DNA of 64,000 bases from Cycas panzhihuaensis (taxonomy: Eukaryota; Cycadophyta), in NCBI GenBank assembly GCA_023213395.1, contig CM041465.1:133183741-133247740 (forward strand), in the 5' to 3' direction. Below are positions 20,780 through 32,480 of this stretch, in pieces; within the stretch, counting starts at the first letter, position 1, and the number at the start of each line of letters is the position of its first letter. A program made the translations under genes and the position numbers. The notes under the pieces were generated by a model, which was given only the letters and a program-made list of their open reading frames with translations, did not search any database and was not told the DNA's origin.

Positions 20780-21640
20780 TCATGGAGAAGTTGGTTCTAT
20801 TTATTACTTTTAATGGGAATAACTTTAATGAATGGAAGCCAAATATGGAACTAGTCCTCATGGTGAATCAACTTTGAGGAATTACCAAATTTGCATCATT
20901 GAGTGTTCCCTTAAATAAGAAAGAATGTATTTGTGCTAAGGAAAAATAATTCATAGTTGTAGTGTTACTTAAGTTAGCTTTGACCCTATATCAGAGAGCT
21001 TTAGTCTACAACTTTGAAATGTTACATGATATCTAGACCAAGTTATATGAGATATTTGAAAAGAAGAAAACTAATCATCATATTGCTCTTATAATAGAAT
21101 TGTTGAATTCTAAGGTAGAAAATGAAAATAAAATTAGTGCTTACCTAAATAAGATCATTGATTTGAGGAATAGGTTAGATGAATTGAAGTCAAACTTAAT
21201 TGATGATGCATTACTTTTTACCATTATTATGTTAAAATTACCTACTATTGTTAGAACCTTCTAAACTATCTATGCAAGGGATGAAGTTATAAAGAGTGAA
21301 TCTTTTAAGTCACTGAAAAACTTGATTCTAGTAGAGGATGCCAAGTTGAAGCATTATAAAATACTTGCTAGCTCAAGTTCAAATCAAGCTTTAGTCATGA
21401 AGACATAAAGAAAGGATGTTGTTCATGATGGTAAGTCTATACAGAAAATATGTGAGATATCTCAGCAGAAGAAGAAGTTTATGGGTAAATATAATTACTA
21501 CATGAAAGAGGGATATAAAGAAAATAATTGTTGGTTTAAGAAGTGGGATAAGAGTAAGTCTAACCAAGATGACAAGGGGAAGAGTGTAGTGGCATATTGT
21601 GTTAGGTATCAACATTGTTAGCTAAGTTAAATAGAAAGCC
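20780..21640 (+). pseudogene. Copia-1 gag with ruined zinc knuckle
   Basis: FNGNNFNEWKPNMELVL marks the gag N-terminus. LALTLYQRALVYNFEM, then AYLNKIIDLRNRLDEL, then DDALLFTIIMLKLPTI form the UBN2-type gag domain. The knuckle at about 21482-21540 reads KYNYYMKEGYKENNC: two Cys and the His of CX2CX4HX4C are now Tyr, each by one C-to-T/G-to-A change. Several stops. Confidence 0.8.
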
Positions 21641-22684
21641 TATTGGATCCTAGATTTTGGTGTGCAGAAATATATCACCTTTCAAAAGCAAAACTTTAAT
21701 GCCATGGATGTAGGTGCAAGTGATACTAATGTGGTTCTTAGAAATACTTATGTTTTGCCTATAGAAGGTGTTAGTTCCATTTCACTTGTAGGAGGTAAGT
21801 TAAATGGAGTTTACTATATATCAAAGATGAAGCTTAATCTTCTTTCTACTTGAGAAATCTGTAAGAAAGATATGAAAATTGAGCTTTACAATAATAGATG
21901 TATAGTTAAGGATCCTAAGAAGAACTTCTCTATTGTTGCTACTAGAAGAGTAAAAGATAACGTTTAGGTGTTTGAGAAATTTTGAGCTTAACAGGATTCT
22001 TATACTTTTGTTATTAGTGATGATGATATGAGTAAGTTATGACATGAGTGCTTGGGTCATCTTTAACTATAAAAGCATAAACCTGATGAATAAATTGAAG
22101 ATGGTAGTAGAGTTGCTATATGTCCAATATTTAAAAGGCATTTGTGAATGATGTATTTATGGAAAGAACCATTATTATCTATTTGCTAGAGATAGTGCTT
22201 AGAGAGCAAAGAAGAAGTTGGAACTTATCTATACTGACTTAATGGGTCCTCTATCAAATCCTTCTATTTCTAGAGCTTGATTTGTCCTTGTCTTTATAGA
22301 TGAATATAATAGGAAATCTTAGGTATTTTTTTTGAAGAACAAGTCTGATATGTTTAAATGATATTGTGAATAGAAAGTTACTCCTAAGAATGAATGTGAT
22401 AAGAAAATAAAGATGTAAGGAATGATAATAGAAAGGAATATAATAATAATACCTTTAATTAGTTCTTCCTTGATCATGGTATTAAATGAGATTTTTCTGT
22501 CATGTATACCCCACAACAAAATGGTGTTACAAAGAGGAAGAATCATATCATGATAGAGATAGTGAGGTGTATGGTATATGTAAAGAATCTACCTCCTATA
22601 TTTTGGGAAAAAGTAGTTGCTATAACTATTTATATTCTAAATATGGTTCCCACAAAGGTTATTCGTGGCATTATTGTTGAATAA
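21640..22684 (+). pseudogene. Copia-1 protease and integrase N-terminal part
   Basis: The protease remnant is NAMDVGASDTN, where family members have DSGASDH, followed by GVYYISKMKLNLLST. The gag-pre-integrase His region is near 22040 (CLGHL) and the integrase core ends with YTPQQNGVTKRKNHIMIEIV, whose expected Glu is Lys. It stops at the foreign insertion at about 22685. Not functional. Confidence 0.75.
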
Positions 22685-23310
22685 AATAGGTCTCAATAAC
22701 TAGAAACTGCCACCAAGATCTAAATTATTTTGTAACTAGTTATAGGAATAAAAACTAAAATTTAATATGCAAGTTCTTAAACTAGAGATAATACAATAAT
22801 GAATTAGACAACCAAAGCATCATATATACACCTAATATAACATGGTAAAACCCTAGTAGTATGTTAGGGAAACATCTACACAGGAATGGTATCAATCTTT
22901 ATTATAAAATAATGGAGAATTATACATAATTTGTAGTAGAATATTTACAACAACAACAACAACCATCCATCCAAATTCTCACAGTACATCTAATACATCG
23001 AACACCATCAATATAATAAAAAAACACCCTAAAATGGGCTATACGAGAGAGTCATACAAGGCATAAATCTCAACCATCAAATTTGGGGTATTTTGAACGA
23101 ATAATGCTAGTTCTTTTTATAATTTAGTATGCTTTTTGGTGCTAACTTTTTGGGTTGGGGGCTACTACCCTTACACCCCTTAACTAAGGGGGCTCTCGCC
23201 TCCCTTGGATCCTCCCAAGGAAGTTTGGAGGGGAAACTGCACTACCAACCTATCAATATTTTAGCATCCAATATATTGTTATCATATTATCTAACAATTA
23301 CCATCAAAGA
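22685..23310. other. unidentified ~0.6-kb insertion in the Copia-1 integrase
   Basis: Copia proteins run NMVPTKVIRGI.. straight into ..WIGKKPS. Here VIRGIIVE ends near 22680 and IGKKPSINYFKIF resumes near 23310. The intervening DNA has a CAACAACAACAACAACC run (about 22950) and GC-rich GGGGGCTCTCGCCTCCCTTGG (23190-23210). I see no clear terminal repeats or target duplication, and no coding domain. Confidence 0.6.
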
Positions 23311-23870
23311 GTGTTAGATTGGTAAAAAACCTTCTATTAATTATTTCAAGATATTTAGGTACATTACATATGCATACATCTTAGACACATATTAAAAGAA
23401 TTTAGATCGTAAGAGTTTAAAGTGTATTTTTGTGAGGTACTCATAAAATAATAAGGATTATAGACTTTAAGATCTGTAAGGGAAGAAACTTTTGGTTAGT
23501 CAAGATATTAAGTTTGATGAGTCAATGGCATATCATGCAGAGAGGTCATTTGAAGATAGATTTTATCCTTTACTTCTTCACTTTTCAAGTCATATTTCAA
23601 TAGGTATAGAGGTTTAGGAGCCTAACACTATGTCAAAAATAGAAGAAAGACCTCATGGGAGTAATGATGAGGATCCATTGCAAGTCAAGTTATAGATAAT
23701 ACCTCATGTTCCATTATGGACTAGGAGGACCATTGAGGATTCTAGTATGATGGTTAAAGATCTTGTAAATGGTTAGAAAATAAGGAGTTAACATGCCAGT
23801 CAAACTTTGGTGGTGGATACCAATGATTCTAGCAATCTTATTTTATATAAGGAAGTAAAATAAGATTCTT
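23311..23870 (+). pseudogene. Copia-1 integrase C-terminal part and linker
   Basis: GKKPSINYFKIFRYITYAYI, then LKCIFVRYS, then KLLVSQDIKFDE correspond to the standard copia block GKKPSVSHLRVFGC..AY and the downstream DVxFDE motif. Stops are frequent; it then leads into the acidic linker before RT. Confidence 0.75.
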
Positions 23871-24870
23871 AATGGAGAGTTGTAATGGAGGAGGAGTATA
23901 ATTCAATAATAAAGAATGATACATAGGATTTATTTCCTTTACCTCCCTCCAAGAACCTAGTTAATTGTAAATGGGTTTATAAGATAAAGTATCACTCTAA
24001 TGGAGAGGTAGACAAGTATAAGGCTAGACTTATTACACATGGTTTTAAATAAAAAGAAAGAATTGATTATGAGAAGATATTTGTACCAGTCTCTAAGATG
24101 GTATGATCGATCCTTACTTTAACAACTATATTTGGTTGGAAGTTACATCAAATGGATGTGAAGTTAGCATTCCTTAACGAAGATTTGAAAGAGGAGATCT
24201 ACATTGCTCAACCTCTTTATTTCATGAAGGAAGGTCAGGAGCATTTAATATGCTACTTGAAGAAATCTCTTATAGCCTAAAATAAGCACCACATGCTTGT
24301 TATGATAAAATTGATGCTAGACTAAAGGAAGATGGTTTTGTGATAATAGAAGTAGAGTTAAGTCTTTATATTTGAAAGAATGGATCTATAATAGTTATTG
24401 TTATGTTGTATATTAATGACCTTATTGTTACAGGTAATTGTAATAAGACTATTACAATTAAAAAGGCCTATTTAGGACATACTTTTGACATGATAAAACT
24501 AAGACATCTCTGTTCCTTCTTAGGCATTGAAATTAGGTAGATGGATGATCACATCATAATGTCACAATTGAGGTATGCTAAAAACCTACTTGATAAATTT
24601 AGGATGAAGGATTATAAATTAGTGAAGACACCATATGTAAAGGGCATAAAGCTTACAAAGGATATGAATAAGTCAGTTATAAATAAAATTTTATATTTAT
24701 AAATAGTAGGGAGTTTGATTTACTTAACTAATACTAGGCTTGATATTACTTATAATTTTGGATTGATATCTTGTTACATGCAGAATCCCTAAGAATCTCA
24801 TTGGATTACTACAAAGAGGATTCTAAAGTATGTTAAGGGAACAATTAATCTTGGCCTTAAATACCTTCAT
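23871..24870 (+). pseudogene. Copia-1 reverse transcriptase (RVT_2 type)
   Basis: LVNCKWVYKIKYHSNGEVDKYKARL, KLHQMDVKLAFLNEDLKEEIY and GSLIYLTNTRLDITY are typical copia RT blocks. The active site reads VMLYINDLIVTGN: the first Asp of YVDD is Asn, a G-to-A change, so the enzyme would be dead. Several stops. Confidence 0.85.
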
Positions 24871-25425
24871 GGTGGAGAGGCAAACTTGTAATGGTATACT
24901 AATGCTAATTGGGGTGGAGATGTAGAAGATAAAAAATTAACTATAAGATTCATTTTTGGTATTGGTAATGGGTTTATATCATGGGAATCTAAAAAGCAAT
25001 CCACATTGTCTTCTATAGAGGCTAAGTACCAAGGATTAAGTATTAGTATAGGGAAAGCTATATGGTTATAGAGACTTTTGGAACATCTTCTAGTGCACTT
25101 ATTATTCACATTGATAATTAGAGTGCTATTCAACTTTTAAAGAATCTAAAATTTCATGCACTTATGAAATATATCGAAATTTAACACTACTATATCTATG
25201 AACAGATCAAATTAGGAAAGTTGTAGGTTGAGTTTTATCTAAGTGAAAAATAACTTATGGATATATTCACCAAAGCTCTTACTAAATACCACTTTATCAT
25301 GATTCATGCAAATTTGGGACTTAGTGAACTTATCCTTAAGGGGGGATCTATCAACAAGAATAAAGACAAAGGTTAGTTCAATCCCTAGGAAGACTTCAAG
25401 ACCCTGCGTTTAAATTAAGGGGGGG
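24871..25425 (+). pseudogene. Copia-1 RNase H and 3' end with purine tract
   Basis: WYTNANWGGDVEDKKLTIRF, then ISWESKKQSTLSSIEAKYQ contain the expected Asp and Glu of copia RNase H. Downstream non-coding sequence ends in AATTAAGGGGGGG (about 25412-25425), the plus-strand primer before the 3' LTR. Confidence 0.8.
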
Positions 25426-25732
25426 TCTTAGAGTGGTATTTTATCCACTTAACCCAATTAATGTAAATATGGTATATTATTGTGTGAATATATGTGATGT
25501 AATTATATTATTGTGAGCTGATGAAAGTAATACATATGTAATATGTGAGGCACTTATGGATTTATTTAAAGGGATCCAAAGTCCATTATATTTTATGAAT
25601 TTATATCAATATAATCATTGTATTTTGTGGTATGTTTTTACTATGAGGTTTCCCACATCAATTCTATTATGTGTTTATTCATTTCATGCTTGTTGTATAT
25701 ATAAATGATCTATTTATATACGATTTCTAATA
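25426..25732 (+). repeat. Copia-1 3' LTR
   Basis: 307 bp, collinear with 18803-19109. The ends have drifted (TCTTAGA start, CTAATA end instead of TGTTAGA/CTAACA). It is followed by GGCTT, the degraded target duplication. Confidence 0.9.
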
Positions 25733-25737
25733 GGCTT

Positions 25738-26330
25738 CGACTACCTATTAGATTAAGGATGATAAGCTGTTATCAAGTGATGGGTGATTTAGAATTTCTT
25801 GTATAATTCAACTACCTATGTATTGCAAAATGAAGTTCCATTGGTGAAGATAACATCAATAAATCCAAATCTATAAATAATATTCTAAAAGATAAATGTT
25901 ACAATATTCTTTCTAGTTAGAGAGACCAACATAATAGTTTTACTCTACTTAGTAAAGTACTCCATGGTAGTCAAAATGAACATATGATCCCTTAATGAGG
26001 GAGCGTAAATTTGACCAATGAGGTCAAGAACCCATTGGAAAAAAGACCATGGAGAAGTAACAAACTTGACAGATTAAGTAGGTTGGTGTATTAGAGTCAT
26101 GTGTGCTTGGTACTATTCACACTTTTGAATATAAGCATGGGCATCCTTAAATAGTGTTAGCTAATAGTATCCCATTTGAAGGATATATTAGGTCATAGAC
26201 TAACCACCAAAATGGACTCTACATATGACATCATGGTATTTTGATAAGGTAGTCTTCTAAGCCTTAGAAGATGAAAGATGTCTTAACAAAATCCTATCAA
26301 AGGAGCACTTATAAAGGACACCTTTCAAGA
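25738..26330 (-). pseudogene. Tat-0 integrase, N-terminal half
   Basis: The minus strand gives the zinc-binding region YHDVICRVHFGG, MGYYWLTLFKDAHAYIQKCE-like sequence (one stop at the Trp) and MTLIHQPT near 26080-26300, then FTNGTSFCNT and KITHHLITAYHP next to 25738. These are the second catalytic block (DNGTxF, Asp now Thr) and the PYYPQ block. It rejoins 18802 across Copia-1. Confidence 0.78.
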
Positions 26331-27080
26331 GTAGATATTGACAAGCAATGGCCCTAATATGTTTCCTCGTTTTAAAGGAGATGAAGGAAGAAAATGTTTC
26401 ATTTAAGAGGTAAGACTTGATCTCTTTATACTATACCTCTTCTAGGGCACAACATCTATGTAAAGGACTTGCTCATTAGGGAGCCTATCATCGATGGTCA
26501 CATTAGTAGGATTTGGTAATGGTGCTTTAGCGATCACTTCAACAATTACCATATCCTTTTTATATTTTTAATTAATAATTTAAAAATCAAACTCCTATAA
26601 GAGAAGTGCCCATTTGTGTGCTTATCCTATGAGATAACTCTTAGTAAGCAAGAAGCAAATAAGGTCAGATCATATGATCACAAAGGTAATGTTACTAAGA
26701 AGGTAATGACATAGTTTCTTGGTGTCAAAGACCAAAGGTAGTCATTCTTTTTTGTTAAGTTTAATAGTAATGTGAGTTTATCTTATAAAATAAATGGCTC
26801 ATTCCTTGTTAAATTCATCTTCTTGAGCAAGCATAACCTGGAGGGATTCTTTTATAGAAGATGTGTATAAGATGAAGGGCTTGTCAAATAGGGGAGAAGC
26901 AAGTATAGTAGTTGAGACTAAGGCCTACTCTAATCTATCGAAAGATTCTTGGATAGGCAAAATCTAGGTTAGGAAAGCCCTTTTCTGAAGAAGGTTAGTA
27001 ATAGACTTAGTATTCAATGCAAAGTCTATAATGAATCACCATAAAAAATACAACTTGCTAAGGAAAGAATTTAATTGCCT
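26331..27080 (-). pseudogene. Tat-0 RNase H
   Basis: The minus strand reads DFALNTKSITNLLQKRAFL, PLFDKPFILYTSS, then ESLQVMLAQEDEFNKE followed by AIYFIR, collinear with Tat-1 8098-8400. Stops and the expected AT drift are present. The segment nearest 26331 is the connection to the integrase and is poorly kept. Confidence 0.75.
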
Positions 27081-27860
27081 TTGATTCTCTGGAGTGGCAT
27101 CTTGATGATGCACCTTACCTTTTTAGTGTCTACCCTATACCATCCCAAGAAATTATGTTTCCTAACATTTAACCTGAAGTGATAGTAAATATATATTTAT
27201 TTAGATTTAACATAGATAGTGTTTCTTATATCTCTCTAAGATGGTTCTCAAATCTTGAATGTGATCTCTACTATAGTGGTGTAGGGTAAGCATGCCATCT
27301 AGGTCGATAACTATTATAAGTCTAATTTAGTCATGAAATATAAAAATCATTACTTGCTAATAAGTGGATCCAATATTCTTTAAGCCAAATGGCATGACCT
27401 TGTAATGGGATTGTGAAAGTTGTCTTATGATGGTCTTCAAGTGAGATAAGAATATGATTATATTCCCAAAATCATCCACAAGGGACATAATCTTAAAACT
27501 GACAGTTTGATCCTAAATTTAGTCAAGGAATGGGGGAGGAAAATTATCTTTTAGAAATGTATCATTGATGTCATGGAAATTAATACATATTAGAATCGAA
27601 CTATTTTTCTTAACAATAGGAATACTGTTGGATACCCATTATGAGTAGATGATGTTTTTAATAAAGCTTACTTTTAAAAGTTTCTCCACTTCTTACTTAA
27701 TCACTGTAGATAAACGTAGGTGAACAGGTCTTTACTTTTTCCTCTTGGGTTTGGCTCCTAGTATTGTAGTAATATTATGGAATATAACATTAAGGTGAAG
27801 GCCCTACATATCACTATAGTCCTAGGCAAAGACTGATACAAACTCTAAAAAAAGCTCCTT
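27081..27860 (-). pseudogene. Tat-0 reverse transcriptase
   Basis: The minus strand shows EVEKLLKVSF, then VSNSIPIVKKN, ICINFHDINDTFLKDNFP, YKVMPFGLKNIGSTYQQVM and, near 27290, VIDLDGMLTL where the family has VFMDDMMGL. The second active-site Asp is Gly, so it is inactive. Clear homology to Tat-2 57870-58340. Confidence 0.8.
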
Positions 27861-29062
27861 AAGTTATTTCACTTTTTGGGTGAGCAATCTACTCCAACTT
27901 TGATGATTCTTGGAGTATCACCAATTTCCATATTTATATCCATTGTTTCACCCACAAGCATAGCATTCTCTTCCTCAAAGTGAGGAGGGGTAGGACTTGC
28001 AAAAGATGGAGGATCTTATAAAGGTTGATCCAAGCTATCCAAAGGTAAATCATGGTGCAAGTACTTATCAAAGCCAAGCTTATGATGATTAGGTAGGAGG
28101 TTGGATATAGCTCTAGCCAAATACTCAAGAATTACTTCATCATTATCAAAATGATCAAGATGAAGGCCTCTAAAGATAGAGCCTTCCAATTGAGAGGGAG
28201 AATAATAAAGTAGATCCAGGGGAGATGCCTTTTAAAGGACATGATCTTGATCTATAAGCATATCTATAATCATGGTAACATATGATAAGGGACTAACTTA
28301 AAAATGGAAAATTCCTAATATGATTGCATAATCTAATAGAAGTTGTACTTATTTACAAGAGGAAGGTTTTCATGAGGAGACACATAAATGAGGGAAGGTA
28401 TAGTATCCTCTTAAATAATAACCTTGACTAGGAGAGGGGTGGTAGTAATCATATCAATTTATTTGATTTCTCTCCTTTAGGTTGGCTGTAATCTGGGAAG
28501 ACTATTTCAAGGGGATATCTCATATTTTGGAGGTAAGAGGTCTAAATACTTACACATAAGAGGTTTCTCACTTTGTCAATTAAACCAAGTTATCTAAATA
28601 GGGAGACTCATGATAAGATGCCTCATTAGATGAGGAAGTAGTGGCTTCATGTGAGCATACCCATTGGGAAGAACCAAAAATAGGCATAATAGTGATTCAG
28701 GGCGTCATTTACATGATGCAAGTAGAGGACATGCCTAAAATCTAGCTTGCCAAAGGATAAGCCTAACCAAGTGGTTTCTTGAGATGAAAGAGGACTATCT
28801 TAAAGTACATTATCATCATTATTAGCTTATTGTGAAGAGGGAGAGGCTTAATGAATCAAATCTTATACCATTTGAGTAGGATTGATTTGGTGTCTTCTAG
28901 ACTAAAGGGATAATGTCTCTTCCATGGAAGTAGGAGTGAATATAGGAAAAGACTCCAAAGTGTTTTAAAATATTTCTATGTGTGATTAACTTGATGATAA
29001 GCTTTCTCCTAAGGGAATAATGTTAATCATATTAACAGTCTTAACTTCTTGCATGGATATTG
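27861..29062 (-). pseudogene. Tat-0 protease-RT linker
   Basis: Near 28110-27880 on the minus strand: ISNLLPNHHKLGFDKYL and PHFEEENAMLVGETMDI, matching Tat-1 VPNLPYGHHRLSHQKIL and LHFEERNAMCMGATQDI. The remainder toward 29062 is acidic and Ser-rich in fragments and heavily stopped. It is cut at 29062-29067 by Copia-2. Confidence 0.7.
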
Positions 29063-29067
29063 AAAGA

Positions 29068-29378
29068 TAAAAGAGGTTAATGTATCAAGGTCATTTGCGT
29101 AGATTAATTATGTGACCTTAGGATATATTGTTAGCATTAGTCTCTTAATGAAATGTACTTTATGTGCATTTAGATGTAATTTTAGGTTCATGTCATTAGG
29201 TGGAAAAATCCTAACCCTAATGCTAACCCTTATTAATAAAAGACGAAATCTCAAAGAGGGAGTAATTATTCATTCTCACCTCTAAGCTTGCTCTCATATC
29301 TTGTTTCATCTCTTTTTCATTCTCCATTACTATTGTATGCATGTGAGTGTTTTATTCCTTAGATCCATCCTTCCTTCA
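29068..29378 (+). repeat. Copia-2 5' LTR
   Basis: 311 bp, TAAAAGAGGTTAATG to CCATCCTTCCTTCA. The family start is TGAAAGAGG, so the TG is mutated to TA here. Shared with 36342, 40146 and 47398. Confidence 0.92.
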
Positions 29379-29380
29379 TG

Positions 29381-29392
29381 TGGTATCAGAGT
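29381..29392 (+). other. Copia-2 primer binding site
   Basis: TGGTATCAGAGT lies two bases after the LTR and is nearly perfect for initiator-Met tRNA. Confidence 0.9.
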
Positions 29393-31330
29393 TAGAAGGG
29401 GATTTATTCATTTCATTCCACTTGCATGGAGTTATTTTGCCTATCCTTCACCTTTAATATGAAGTATTGAAAGTGCATTCATCATTTTTAACATTTTGAG
29501 AGCTTAAAATTATATTCCTTTGTATTTTGTTATTTTTTCTATGTGTGTAGAAATTCAAAGGTAAAGAATACAGGTTTTTGAAGCCATTCAACTGCCGGAA
29601 CGGTCCCAGAAGCATTAAGGGCCTAAAATTTCATGAAAAATTTGACCATATTAGATTTTGATGAAATTTGGCATAAAACGTCACCTTGACTAGAGGATCA
29701 TTTTTGTCTTCTAGAGAAACTTCATATTTATCCTAAAACAACAAGTTTTGGCTGAGACAGAAGGGTAAAATTTGTCGATAAATGATTTAAGATACTTTTC
29801 CAAATGAAATCCTTTAATTATAAGTTAAAAATCTGTAAGTTTTATTAAGAGATCTGGTAGATTTATGTCTTGGGATTATTTTAAGATAAATATTATCAAA
29901 TTTTATCCACTGGTTAGTGAGATCTATGTAGTTTTCTCACAGTTGCTGAATTTGCCTATTCAACTCCACAAAGGACATTGTGAGGGTATTTCAGATAATT
30001 TTTTTACAGATTTTCGAGATGGTACAAAAAGGAAAGTTGATGTACGTGTCAAAACATAAATTTTAACATATTGAAGTTTAGATTCTGAGACAGTGGATCT
30101 GGCAGAGTTCTGCTTTTGTGCTTTTTTTGGGTAGAAAATTTTTTATGCCTTTCCAAAAATCTGACTTCATTACTATATCAGAAATGACATTATGAACACT
30201 TTTTTTTTTCTGTTAGAAATTCATATTTCATCATTTAGGTCTTCATATTTATAATCTTTAGAAAATTATGCCCATTTATTATTATTTGTAAATTTTGTAA
30301 AAAAATCATAAAATGGGACAAAATAACATGCATATAGGTTTAGAAAAATCAGTATTTTAGTGACAAATTGATTTACTTTTTATCCCATTATGGATTTTGT
30401 ATTAAAATTTCTAAAAATATATTTAGAAACATTATACTAAAGTAAGGGAAACCTTAGATCAGAAGTAACATCTGGTTCTCATGCTAAATCTAGCATGCTT
30501 TTTCTATTTGCACACATAGCATAAAGCATCAAAAAAATAGTAGTAAGAACAAAGCAAGTAAGCACATTTGACAACTTTTTATTTTAGTTTTCAATTATTC
30601 AGAAACAACATACATTATTCCTAAAGGGAATCTCATTTGTATGATCTATACTGCTAGTTCTTGACTTGTGCGCACACTCACCTTAATTGAAATAGACTGT
30701 AGTTGGCTAAAGTCCAGGCACTAAGGGAGGTGTGAGTTTCATACTAGGTCTGTTCTTAATTGGAATAGTGGTGGAAGGACATGTTAGCCATACCTACGAC
30801 CTCCAATTAGGGATAATCCTAATAACGACTCAAAAAAACTAAAAACCTTAATGTAAAATTAAAATTAACCCGGTCCAATATCCATCATAGCTATGAGATA
30901 TGCACGTATTTGACTCTTTAGAGGAGGTATATAGCTGCTCACTAATGAACTGGGTGAGGAATGAAAGTACCTGGGCTCCACTGTGACTTAGATTTCATCA
31001 CCAAGCACAGGTGCGAGTATTGCGAGTGAAGGCCTTAATCGTATACTAGAAGGCTTAGGTATCGAAAACTCACCTACATTTAGACATAAGTTAGAGGTTA
31101 GTGGCATGACACATCACCATTCTTTGCCAGCTCTATATTAGGCTCTATTCTTACATCATTGTTTATATTCATAGTTGTTGAAAAATACTTAATCATTGCT
31201 TGCTTCTTATCATAACATTTATTTCTACATCCCTGTTATATCAGGTGTATTAGCCACATGTGTCAGTGGCACATACTTCTATCATCTCTTCTACTTATTC
31301 ATCATCACCGTGTCATCTCAATTCAGCCAG
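29393..31330 (+). other. Copia-2 leader, ~1.94 kb, non-coding
   Basis: This long stretch before gag has no domain, yet it is collinear with the Copia-3 leader (40472-42430). Shared blocks include CTAGTTCTTGACTTGTGCGC near 30655 and 41748. The length is therefore a family trait rather than a private insertion. Open frames in it are short and not conserved between copies. Confidence 0.7.
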
Positions 31331-32480
31331 AATGTTAACTATATATTGAAAGGTAAAGAAAATTGGGATTTGTGATACACTAGAGTTAAAAATACTACAA
31401 AGTATGAAGGCATTTGGAGAGCCCACTTGCATCCTACACCCATCATACCAGCAACAACTATAACACCTTCTTTTGGTGGATCCACCCCGACAACTCCTAC
31501 AAATATTATAGTCAAACTACAATAGGAGATGGATGATGAAAAGATTCATGTAGGAATTCTGTTGGTCACTGATTACTCCTTACATAACTTAATTAATGAA
31601 GAGCAACATGATATAGCTTGGAAGGTCCTTGAAGTTCTCAAGAAGAACTTTGATGCCAAATTAGATTTAGAATTTGTTCATCTTATTACAAAAATGAATA
31701 AATTAAAAATGTAGAAGGGACAAGCTCATGAGACAATAAATCTCCTTTGACCAATAAAACAGGCAATTGATAAAGACTTTAATACCTAATGTATCACTTG
31801 GGTATTCTTAATCCAACCATGTTTACATGTCCCTAATTATAAAAACTTGCTTGGAAGTCTTCAATCTAATGGAATATTGAAGACACTCAACTTTGAAGCA
31901 CTTGTCGAGAAGTTTATAGAATTTGACAAGACCTTTGATACCAACATTATAGCCTCTGACTCTCTTCCAAATGCAACCTTTGAGATGGAAGAATGAGTTT
32001 TTTATACAAAAAATCAAGGTCCCTCTCATGGAAAAGGAAATAACTGAGCAAGAGAAAGAGAAAGAAATATGGAAAATTATCCACAAGGTTAACCAAACCC
32101 TTAGTTACAACCTTGATAATCTCAAGGCCAAGGGCCAGCTCAATAAAGAGTAAGATAGTCAGGCCAAACTAGTACCTCCTCAGGGACTGGTAATCAAACT
32201 ATTATGTGTGATTAGTGTAACCATAAAGGGCACTTAGCAAAAGACTACAGAACTACCACTTATAAGTTGGCCAAGTTCCAACCAAAATATAGAGCTCTTA
32301 ATGTTGAAGAAACTTGTGAAGAATCCTTTAGTGGTGTAGGTTTTACACAAGCACACTTTCAAAAAATTTAGGGATCTTTAGAATCAAATTCCATTGACCA
32401 ACCAAAGAGATACTTTCAAGCTTGATGTGGATATATCACTTATGAATTCCCTTCACCAATGCCAAGGCCTATTGGAATTG
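31331..32480 (+). pseudogene. Copia-2 gag
   Basis: NVNYILKGKENWDL starts the domain; then DDEKIHVGILLVTDYSLHNL, WKVLEVLKKNFDAKL and LKTLNFEALVEKFIEFDKTF. The knuckle near 32208 reads CDxCNHKGHLAKDY: an in-frame stop lies within it and the last Cys is Tyr. The best open stretch is 31529-31714. Confidence 0.8.

Larger units (their letters stand above)
18803..25732 (+). mobile_element. Copia-1: Ty1/copia retrotransposon inserted in the Tat-0 integrase
   Basis: LTRs of 307 bp (18803-19109, 25426-25732), a Met-tRNA primer site, copia-order domains (gag, protease, integrase, RT, RNase H) and a purine tract before the 3' LTR. The flanks read GTCTT (18798-18802) and GGCTT (25733-25737), a target duplication with one transition. 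Removing it rejoins the Tat-0 integrase between NGQVE-like and NKTLKK-like blocks. All frames are broken. A 0.6-kb insertion splits its integrase and its leader is unusually long. Confidence 0.88.
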
